The notes under the pieces are model-generated. The model had not been told where the DNA came from, did no database searches, and was given only the letters and a program-made list of their open reading frames with translations. Position numbers and translations under genes: made by a program. This document shows positions 48,541-58,279 of a stretch of DNA of 60,400 nt, piece after piece. Positions within the stretch are counted from its first letter, which is position 1, and each line of letters starts with the position of its first letter. The DNA comes from Acanthaster planci (taxonomy: Eukaryota; Echinodermata; Asteroidea; Valvatida; Acanthasteridae): contig NW_019091379.1 in assembly GCF_001949145.1 (NCBI RefSeq), forward strand, positions 955,425-1,015,824, in the 5' to 3' direction.

Positions 48541-51500
48541 CTAGTAACCGTAAGGTGAGGCCGGTATCTCCTTCACGATGATACGTGAGGCGCTGTTCCA
48601 TCCCGTGTACGCGTCAGCGTTCCCATGACCGTGGCAATCACCTACCGCAAAACGAACGTCAATCTGCCCTGCACCCAGCGTGTGACAGTAACCTATTAAC
48701 GAGCAACAAATTTTTTAAAAATGATAAATCGTTCAGTAATTATTTGCAGGCCTAGGAATGTTCACGAACATTGGTTCAACACGCACGCAGAAATATAAAA
48801 TTGTTTTATCAAGGGAAAGATAAGTGTGATAGGAGTCAGGTGTTCGCGACATTCATTACGGTAAGTAAATTCTTTGATAAAAATTTTATTTCGAAAGTAC
48901 CTGTGCGCGCTTCAATCAAAACTTGACAAGTAAACCCACACCGTCACGTTCAGGGTACACCCAGGCCCAGATTCCTAATAGTATATGTCTTTGCAATGCA
49001 TATGAGACGAATCTACTCCATATAGAGAAATTAAGGTGATGATGGGTCCTACAATGCTCTCCAAGAATCGACCAATCCATACAACAGGGGGGAGTGCCTG
49101 CCATTGAATATACGGACACCTGTTCGTTTGTCATAAACCTGTTCGCTCACCTTTCGTATTAAAGGAAAAGAGGAAACAGAATTTCTCATCGTGTCTGATT
49201 GTCAAGCTTAAGGTGATGATAATAAGGCTGATGGGGTTTGTCGCCGCTTTCCTTGGCATGTTACAGCTGAGGGTATATTCAGTTCCCTTTGAATGTCAGA
49301 TCCCCTGAGGTTACTCCCCTGCTAATCCCCCCCCCCAGGTGTATTTCTTTGACTGGAGGGAAGCTAGTATAGGGGAGAAGGGGTTTGCTCATAACAACAT
49401 AAACTCCCCTTGCTCTCTGACCGTGGGTCCCACATCCTACCCACAGAACCACACTTTCCACAGTCCATGTGATTCAACGAATAATAACTGATTTAAACCC
49501 AGAGTTGTAATGACTCGAGTCAATGACTCGTCGGACTCGAGTCACAATTTTTAGCAACTCGACTCGAGTCCAGACGGGTAAATGACCCGACCTGACTCGA
49601 GTGACTGCGAGAAAATGACTTCACTTGACTTGAGTCCCTCATCAGACGACTCGACTCAAGTGAAATTTTATAAGACTCAGTAAGTCCCAAAACTAAAAGC
49701 TACTTTGTGAATCAATAATGCAATGGCTTACAGCGCCGGTTTACCATGTTTATGTCATGTGTTATTATCATCCAAGGTAAATGTGGTGTGACCACAGGTA
49801 GAGAAACCCACAGGCAAATTCAAAATTTAACTTGCGTCTTTTGTTTTGTTTATCGTATTGTGTTCAAATTTTGATGACTCGAATTGACTCGAGCTCAACA
49901 CTGGACTCGACTCGAATTTTTTGCCTAATGGCTCGACTCAAGTCATTACGTTACAATGACCCGACACGACTCGAGTCACAAAAATTAGTTAGTCATTACA
50001 ACTCTGCTTAAACCTTATTTGGCAAAGAGAAATGCTCATATTGTACAGAAGGGAAGCACAAACGGCCGTGTTTACCTTCGATGTTACGGTGCCTATGCAG
50101 GTTCATGTGGTAGGTGTTGTGTTGGTATACAACGCCATCTATTGGTACCGGTGAGCACTCGTTGTTGTTGAACGTAAAGTACCATCTCTTACAGCATCCG
50201 TCGCAGCCATACAATCGAAGATTACCACCATAAGCGACGTAGAGAGCGCTGTTGGAATAGCGCTTCTGAATGGTGCATGTCTATCAGAAAAATTTAAACA
50301 TTTGGGGAAAACAATTCAAGGTTATGAACATTCCTTTGATCTCTGTACTGTGAGTTTTGATTGAGTCACGTTTGGCGGGATCGGCCCGTGAGTTCATCTT
50401 CAGGTGTTCACCTTTCCATTCTTCTTCGTGGTTGTGAAAGATCGTTTCAAAACAGGAATTCAGAGTTGGAGATTTCAGACAGGATCAACTTACTGTGCAA
50501 TATTATTGGAGATTTCAGACAGGATCAACTTATTGTGCAATATTATGGCACTTTCGTGCTGATAACTGACCGATTAGGCCCATGCACACGTCGACCCCGG
50601 ACCAGTCGTGTGTGTCCGTGTGCAAAAAGTGTGTAACAACTTAGCTGGTCGGGGAAATAGTCAAAGTGAACACGGACGAGTCCGTGTGGGAACATGTGCA
50701 AACTCTGCCGGCTGTCTGCGTCGAGTAGGGCAGTAAACATTCGGTCCTTTTCTGTTGTTCACAACATTTTGAACACAGGTACATAAGCTTAAACGGTGCG
50801 CAAACGAGAGAAAAGGGCCCGTGAGTGTGCCGTCACACAAACTTCGGAAATCTCTTCCATTGTCACCGAAATTGCTGCCCGTAAAAATGAAACGTATCGA
50901 ACAGTATGGAGCACCAGTTTGGATTCACAGGGCGGTCTGGACGCCGCAGTGGTATTTACGCCAAAAACATTAAAGTAAACGTTTTCTACCTCAGTCTACA
51001 GCCCAGTAAGCGCTTAATTCTTTCCGAAAACGTGGAAGTTAACAAGTCGCGACAGAACGCTTTTCTGTAACAAATGTGGTGATAACCATTTTTTGAGGCC
51101 CACAAATGGACTTGAGGAGGCCTCGTTTATTTGAGGACGATGCCGTATTTCTGCTAAGTTTGTGTATGATCACCGACATGTAGGGACAATTGTTTCACTT
51201 CCTTGGAAAACTCCTCAGAGGGACAGAAGCGTTAAGGGCCGTACTTACGTAAATGTTGCCATCATAATCGTTGCCGTTGGCAGAGTGCCAGGCACATTGT
51301 CTCCAGTTGTTGTAGTCCAAGAATTCCGGGGCTCCGGACTCACCGCTCGATCCTGGCGGGCCAGGAGGGCCGGGTGGGCCCGGGGAACCCTGGTCGCAGG
51401 TCTGTTGGGAAAGACAGTGTAAAGAAGCTTTCATGTGCATAAACTGGAAGAGGGCGAAGAGGGAAAGAATATCCTCGATCAGTCTTTGTTTATAGCTGCA

Positions 51501-52017
51501 CCTAATCAAATCAGCATCTCTTTTAACAATTCGGGGGTGAAATACTTTAATAGGCTTTCAACTTCTCCTTTCCCATAACTACGTGTACATGTAGTTTGTT
51601 TTTGAACCAGTGTCCCATTGCATTGTGCTAATGAATTGTTCACAGTCTCCTCAATGAAAGCAACATCTTCATCAATCCTTTTTAACTCGGTGATGTTTAC
51701 ACTGTCGATATTAACATCGCACAGTCGGGGGTTTGTTTTTTGGGGGTGTATAATTGCACGTGGAGGTCTCACTTCACATGTGTGGTTAAGGACAAACAGA
51801 GATGAAATGGTTTTACCAACGACGATAACTATACATAACACCCCTTATTCCAAAATCCCCGCCCAAGCAAATTCGCAAAATTCGTAGATCGGTCCCTGAT
51901 ACACCGAGTCACAACAGAGCCTCTTACCGATCCCCAAGAGTTTGCGGAGGGCAAGTCCAAAGCAACAGCCAAGAAAAGCAGTAGTCCGAGGAGGGCTGCC
52001 GACCCTGCCGTGGCCAT
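48541..52017 (-). CDS. CTHRC1-like secreted protein B (199 aa)
   Basis: Minus-strand exons are 52017-51928, 51401-51249, 50280-50076 and 48692-48541 (600 nt). The signal peptide (MATAGSAALLGLLLFLAVAL, 30-residue exon) is unlike that of A. Exons 2-4 are nearly identical to A: about 4, 7 and 12 differences over 153, 205 and 152 nt. Architecture is a short Gly-X-Y stretch (7 triplets), NWRQCAWHSANGNDYDGNIY, GCDGCCKRWYFTFNNNEC, VGDCHGHGN and TGWNSASRIIV. Intron 3 uses a normal GT donor (GAAG|gtaaac), unlike A and C, and holds a 507-bp hAT-type element. It is predicted to be secreted and able to trimerise through the collagen-like segment. Confidence 0.92.
49500..50006. mobile_element. hAT-type non-autonomous element with ACTCGAGT arrays
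   Basis: Left terminus cagagttgtaatgact and right terminus agtcattacaactctg are perfect inverted repeats of the hAT CAGAG form. Flanking 8-mers tttaaacc (49492-49499) and cttaaacc (50007-50014) match at 7 of 8. Both subterminal regions are packed with gactcgagt/actcgactcg words able to fold back. The 507-bp element has no ORF. It is inserted in intron 3 of CTHRC1-like B. Confidence 0.85.
50466..50545 (+). repeat. Two-copy 40-bp tandem repeat
   Basis: Two adjacent 40-bp units beginning ttggagatttcagacagg differ at one position (tactg/tattg). It lies in intron 2 of CTHRC1-like B. Confidence 0.9.
50670..50687. repeat. Short dyad acacggac-ga-gtccgtgt
   Basis: Perfect 8-bp arms around 2 nt in intron 2 of CTHRC1-like B. 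The cacggac word resembles the MITE termini at 39949 and 42930, but no element could be built from it. Confidence 0.5.
51506..51841 (-). CDS. Unrecognised 111-codon ORF inside intron 1 of CTHRC1-like B
   Basis: This ATG-initiated frame on the coding strand of gene B reads like a secreted or lumenal protein. It has a weakly hydrophobic start (MLCIVIVVGKTISSLFVL), potential glycosylation sites (NIT, NNS, NGT), acidic segments (IDEDVAFIEE) and a charged end (YFTPELLKEMLI). Its frame is not in phase with a simple cassette between exons 1 and 2 of gene B. It may be a nested gene, a terminal exon of an alternative transcript, or chance. No family is recognised. Confidence 0.3.
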   Translation of the reverse strand: MLCIVIVVGKTISSLFVLNHTCEVRPPRAIIHPQKTNPRLCDVNIDSVNITELKRIDEDVAFIEETVNNSLAQCNGTLVQKQTTCTRSYGKGEVESLLKYFTPELLKEMLI

Positions 52018-52019
52018 TG

Positions 52020-53610
52020 GTAGGGAGATATGCTCCTAGAGGGAGTGACAGCCCAGTGTCGATATTCAGTCGTCTTGAAAAAAAAGTACGCTGCAAAGCA
52101 GGCGACTTGGGCGTCTGGCCTGACCCTTCGATATGTCTGCAAGGCTCGAAGACTTATACCAAGACTCCGATTTTGTTGACTCAGTAGTCAAGCAAGCTTT
52201 TTGTACGCTCATCGGGAGACAAAACGTGTTGTTCCGAGAGCAAGAAAACGCACAATGAAAAATGTCTTGGTCGATATCATGGAAGAGTTCAACCGTGGAA
52301 AAAAGTCTGCTGATCGCATCGTATTATCGATTATATTTTGGAATAAGTGTTATGTCGGACCAAGGACTCTTCTGTGTCAGTTTGTTTTCTGGGCAGACTA
52401 AAGTAAACCCAATATGGCTTGACAGTCTTGACAGTAAGGTTATAGAAGTTTTTCACGTGACGTAACATGACGGACAAAGGCATTTCAGGAATGCCCATGC
52501 CCATGGAGGCGCGTGCATTTTCGAATCTGTATATTTTTATTGGAAATTTCACGTGCGCCAGAATGACTTCGATGGCGCATGCGTTTCTGTGCACATATGT
52601 GTAAATTGAACGCTGACCATCAAAAATCATGTGACTGAAAATCCTCTATAAGAACTTCATAATTTTATATTGCAAACTGGAAGATTAACTGGGGTAAAAC
52701 TGCTGGTGGTCATAGGCGGTGCACACTTGTTTTTTCAAGGAGCTACCAAAATTAAATGACCTGGAGCCTGTGTGTGTTGTGATGGTTCATTTCAAGATCT
52801 AGAACTGGGAACCGGGACATGAACATCTGCTAGAGGGCAAGTCCCCCCTCCACAGTGCAAAGAAAAGCTGAAATCCCCTCCATTCATCGAGAGCTACCGA
52901 GCATCAAACCCCATACTGCAGGCTATTTACCCATTCAGATCAGCTGTCTTGCTCGTGAAAAATGCTGCATTTTAAATAATTAAACCGTTTTCACTCTTCC
53001 TCCGTTGCTATTACGCACACACGTTCTCACTGAGCACCTCAGCGTCGGATGTCTTGCCAGATTTTATTCACACCTTAGCACAACGCTGTGACGTCACGAT
53101 CTTTGGCGTCAGTTTCAACCAATAAAAAGAATTACATCTGCACATCTACTGATTAATAAACGAGCAAGTAGTTAAAAGTAACGAAAATCTCTTCATATTT
53201 ACACATAAATAAATTTTATATCGATATCGCAAAATTCACAAAAAGGAACAACAGGTTGGACATGGTTCATGCTCATAAGTGTGAACTTTGTTAAGGCTGT
53301 ATGGCTCAATCGTACGTATTGAAATCACACTGCCCAACGAACTAACTGAGAGTGCAACAAACCACACGTCTCTGAGTATGTACATGTAATAACAAACAGT
53401 TGCAGCGGTGCCAACATCTTCAGTTAAGCGCACAAAATCAGATAAGGAGATGTTATACCTTGCCTCAGAAACGTTCGTTTATAGAGTCTATAGAGTCTAG
53501 CTACCTGCATAATTTGCAATAACTACTTTTTTCGGTCAAAAAAAATTAGAATCGATTAAGAACATCAAGGTATGTAGCTCCACCCGTGGTACCACCAGAC
53601 TACTCCCCAC
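52020..53610. other. Intergenic stretch between CTHRC1-like B and C
   Basis: About 1.6 kb containing the presumed promoter of gene B (high-coordinate side of its start) and the 3' end of gene C. No exon and no clear core promoter element was found. Confidence 0.5.
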
Positions 53611-53619
53611 CGTCTCAAG

Positions 53620-56600
53620 TTAGCCATAGGGTGAGGCAGGTACCTCTTCCACTACTACCCGAGACACACTGTTCCATCCCGAGTAGAGATCATAGTTGCC
53701 GTAACCGTTACAGTTGCCCACGTTGATTGTGACGTCAATCCAGCCGGCGCTGATACCATTACAGTATCCTGTAGTGTTTGGGATTAAGCAAAGAATTGAT
53801 TCACAAAACTGCGAGTGTGGAACAGGGGTATCGATTATATGATAAGAATCTCATCTACGGAACAGCTGTTGCACTGAATGTACTTAAAGGAAATCTTGTA
53901 AATGAAAACTTGTAGGTTCCTTCGGGAACGTCCCACCCGTGCGATAAAGTGAACATTATGCGTGGGCCATGTCATACATGACTAGTAGAGGAAATTCCTG
54001 CTGCAAATTGGGGGTGGGGATTTGTGGGGGGGGGTTGACTTGCTCAGCCATGGAAATTCAAAGGGGAGCAACATCATAATTATGACACTATATAGGGGGC
54101 GTGGTTCATGATACAGATGTACATCAGCAATATGTATTACATTCATGCACAGTCTTACATCAGAGTGGCATATTTATGGCTTTTTAAAAGTTGTTTTTCC
54201 TCTCCGAGTGATATTGAATACATTTAGTCGTTGGGAAATCCAAACAATTCTTCGCAATCCGCTTTACTCCTTTGCTCACCAAAAAGCCCACCCCACCCAC
54301 CTCCAGCGAAAAGTTGGGGGGGATTTATACCCTATCCCCCGGATTTACGCCCATGCACTTAAAGACATAGATCACACTGTTTAATTTTATAGGCAATACA
54401 CCTCAGTGGAATTTCAAAGAGTCGATACCGAGCACTCAGACACTTGCCTTGTACCGTCCGATGACGGTGGAGATCGGCTCCGGAAAAGTGCGCCATGTAT
54501 ACCGTCCCATCTATATTCTGTGGGTTGCTACATTCGGCACCATTGATGGTGAAGTACCAGCGACCACAACAGCCGTGGCAGTTGGTGATGCGAGTCACAC
54601 CACCGTAGGCCATGAACAGCGAGGTACTGTCGAATTTCTTCTCGAACTGACAAGTCTGGTGAAAACAAATGAAAAACGTATGGAGAAACCTGTTAAAATC
54701 TGGTTTCACGCGCAATGTTCAGGTAAGTCATGACTAGCTCCCCCCCCCAGATGCAAGCGGGCGGTGAGGGGTTTATTTGCCTGCTCGAAAGTTTACCTGT
54801 TATTCCGTCTCAATTTTTTTATCGGAGTCCCGTTTGTTGAAAAAATCTCAAACCTTCTTTCAGTCTGCAACTCTGTTTCCCTCTGCGCCATTTAATACAA
54901 GGATGGCCGATACTATTTTTGCAAGAGTGGACCCAGAACTGTATTATTGAGGAGGGGGTGTTTTGGGTTAAGAATTTAGAAATTTCATTGTGTAACATTT
55001 CTTTATGTAATTTCTTTATGGTCTTCCTCAGTGGTGATTAATTACTTTTCAACCCCCCCTCAAACACTCCTTATTGGGAGGAGGCCTTGGCGCCGTTGCC
55101 ATCCTCCCTCCGGTCCGCCCATGGTGTTGACTTCCCCCAGTAAAATGCTCGATTGCTTGCTCTCCCCAGCCAATTAATAATTACGCAGATTATAGATAAA
55201 CATTATTTTATCAGACTGGACAATATGTGTCGACAAGTTTCTCGTTTGTCCACTCTGCAGCACATTACGTTGACACAGATTTCAGATAGTGCGCACCGAG
55301 TACGGTCCGCCACTTCACATCGTCCTTGCATTAATAAAAAGCGCCCTCCCCAACGCGCAAATTGACTTTCGTGAAAAACCAACTTTGCCTTGGTCAAAGC
55401 GAAAGCTACAAATCCCGAACCTCAAAAAAATGTACAAAACATCCGGACTGAATTCTTACGCTGAGGAACATTAGGAGCTCTTGGAATGCTGTCTCTGATA
55501 CGTTGACACCAAGTTGTTAAATCTTAATGAGTAAAAGCTACTAGCAAAATAGGCAATCATTCCCAGCACAAGATGCCGATAAAAAAATCTAAAAGTTCAA
55601 CACACTGCCGAGAGAAAATGCACTAATTCTCAGACCGAAGTGGAATGCACATAAGTATGATTGCAAAATACCTCGTCAGAATCGGATGAATGTTTCTGAG
55701 ATCACATCAGGTATCAGTAAAGCCTATTTGCATGGCTATAACGATCGCGAAGAACACGCGAGATGTGAGGACGCAGACAGTCGCAAAAACCAGTGCTTGA
55801 AGTGATACCAACCCCCCCAAAAAATTGAAACAAAACGGGGTCCGAAACCTTCCAAACATTATTTTTTTTTCAGCTTATTGTGAAGAGCCTTTTCATAAGG
55901 TAGCAACGCCACTTATTGAAGCCCAACTATTTGATGTACTCATGGGCGTAACTCCTTGGGAGATGGGAGTATATATCCCCCACACTTTTTAGGGGGGGGG
56001 GATGGGCTACTGAATCATCACCCCCCCACACACACACACACTTTTTGTGATGAGCCCAAAAATTAAAGTGCATTGCGAAGAATTTCCAGAATTTCCTAAC
56101 GACTGAAAGGGAAAGCAATTTCTAAAGCAATAAATATACCATTCTGTTGTAAGATTCTGCCTGATTTTGATATATACACATTACAGATATACATCTTTAT
56201 CATGAACATCGCCCCTATATAGTGCAGTGATAAAGTTGAGTACCAAAATTCGAGTACCGAGTTTTCCGAGTACAAACAGTGCCGAGTACCGTCCGAGTCC
56301 GAGTACTTTTTAATCAAGTCCTGGGCCAAAAATCCAAGTTCAAGTTTATCAGAGTCCGAGTACGGGCAGAGTACGAGTCTTAAAAAATCGAGTACATCCG
56401 AGTTTATTGTGACGCCGTAATGGAACTTTGCATTAATTAATGTACACTAACGATACTACAAGCGCTGCCACGTGCCAACACCATTCACGAATACTCGATG
56501 TAGAAACGATAAAAACACTGCGTGACTTGAGACGTGTAGTTTACACCGTGTGAAATTTGTAGTCAAAGTTTAGTATTAAAAAAAAATTCCAATTCCTTTT

Positions 56601-58270
56601 CGAGTACTTACGATCGAGTACGGGCCAAGTACTTACTGGTACTCGAGTTGTACTCGAGTTCGAGTACAGGTACGCCAACACTGATTTGGGTGTATACGAT
56701 GTCGCCCCCTCCCCCCTCCCAATTTCCAACACAGATTCACTTCGTTCACCGAGAGCTCTTTTGGTATGGGGTTTTACACTTTTAGGCATGCAGGGGAAAA
56801 ATGGCCCAGAAATGTGGTACACATGCGAGAGGGACATCGTTTTGTTTTGTTTTTGTTTCGTTTGGTTTTTTGTTTGTTTTTGGCCGTCATGCTAGCTTGC
56901 GTGTTTGTCTAGGCCTATTCTGGCTGCTTGATGCAGACGGTCGACAAAGCTGAATATGATCCGTTCATGTTTCCGTCGTTGTGGCGTATCCTTGAACATT
57001 ATTCAACGATACCGTCTGCGTCTCTTTATGTCGAAAAGGAAATCAGGCTTTTGAACAAAAAATGCAATTGTCAATACTTACATAAAGGACGCCATTATCT
57101 TTCCCGTCACCATATTCCCAGGTACACTGTCGCCAATTACGGACAGGTGCCACGTTCTGCCAGGCACTGTCGGTCGAATCACCGACAGAACCCTTTGGGC
57201 CCTGTGGCCCCGGCGCCCCCTTCGGACCAACACACTACAAGATCAAAAACCAAGAAAGCAATAATTAATTGCGTGCTCCAGGAATATTCGGCGCAAGGAT
57301 GTTTGTTATTAACTGTCAAGTGACCACTGCCAGTGCAATGAATGACACAAAGGGTCACTGCGTCGCAACCTATAGATTCCGTTCTTTGCAGATCATTGGA
57401 CTGCATGAGATATAGCCTAATGTTGCCCGTGCGTATAGACCCAGATGCTGTGATTTCAGGGGCATTATTTCAGGATCATAAGCTAAATAATTGGGCCCAG
57501 GTGGACCAAGTTTCGCGATTCCCTGTAAAACCTTTGTTGGATAATGGTGAAGAATACACGTGCTAAATTTACGCCACAGTTTTTGAGGTGCTTTTGAGTG
57601 ATAACAGTCCTGCCGTGAGAGTGCACACTGCTCTCAGTAGAACGACTTTGTACGGTATTTAAAAGCATATGGATTTCCTCCATTTAATTATATTTGTAAT
57701 ATTCTTTAACTATTATTAGAAAGTCAGCTCTAAAATGGCAGCTGAATGAACGATACAGGGTTGGAAGTTCTTTAATAATAATCTTCAGTCAGAGGACAAT
57801 CGCTTGTACGTATGTTGAGCTGTAAGCAACCTACTAGGTATATTCGACTTAGCTGCGTCGAAGTCTAATGCATTCATCAGGTAGGCCTAAAGCTGCTTTA
57901 CTTCGAGTTCGCTAAAACTGAACAGATTTAAACATGGGCAAGGTTCGTTGCAAACGAATTGTGTCGTTCAGATTCGCTTTGCTTTCGCGTTAACCTGAAG
58001 AATGAACCGATCGTTTTAAACAGCGTCTTTCTCTTGACATGAAAGAGACCCAGTGCAGATTTGTAACAACATCATCATAAAAGTCCTCCCTGTGCATGTT
58101 GAGAATTTTGCCAAGCAAAATTGGCAATGAGACATTTGCTTATATTATCTTCCCAACCTCAAACAAGTTTACTACACGACTTGGTTTTAACATTTTACCT
58201 GACATTTTGCACGGAGAATCCAAGCGAGCACTAACAGCACCGCCACAACTAAGTTGATACGCGCAGCCAT
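53620..58270 (-). CDS. CTHRC1-like secreted protein C (193 aa)
   Basis: Minus-strand exons are 58270-58199, 57234-57082, 54655-54448 and 53768-53620 (582 nt), with phases identical to A and B. Signal peptide MAARINLVVAVLLVLAW is followed by CVGPKGAPGPQGPKGSVGDS (six Gly-X-Y triplets, more charged than A and B). Then come NWRQCTWEYGDGKDNGVLY, NCHGCCGRWYFTINGAEC, DLHRHRTVQG, GNCNGYGNYD and SGWNSVSRVVVEEVP. It is the most diverged of the three. Intron 3 has a GC donor (CAAG|gcaagt), as in A. The predicted product is a secreted, collagen-tailed protein; the signalling role known for vertebrate CTHRC1 is only a family inference. Confidence 0.9.
56026..56041 (+). repeat. (CA)n microsatellite
   Basis: About eight CA units following a C tract, in intron 2 of CTHRC1-like C. 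Confidence 0.85.
56225..56683. mobile_element. CAGTG-ended hAT-like element with GAGTAC repeats
   Basis: Left end cagtgataaagttgagtacc and right end ggtacgccaacactg form imperfect inverted repeats of the hAT CAGTG form. Subterminal regions carry many cgagtac/gtactcg words in opposing orientation. The 459-bp element is non-coding. Flanking 8-mers (atatagtg and atttgggt) do not form a clear target duplication. Confidence 0.6.
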
Positions 58271-58279
58271 CTCTAGACC

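Larger units (their letters stand above)
54656..57081 (-). other. Large intron 2 of CTHRC1-like C
   Basis: This 2.4-kb intron holds a CAGTG-ended element (56225-56683), a CA microsatellite near 56026-56041 and G- or C-rich tracts near 55940-56040. No internal exon was recognised. Confidence 0.6.
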
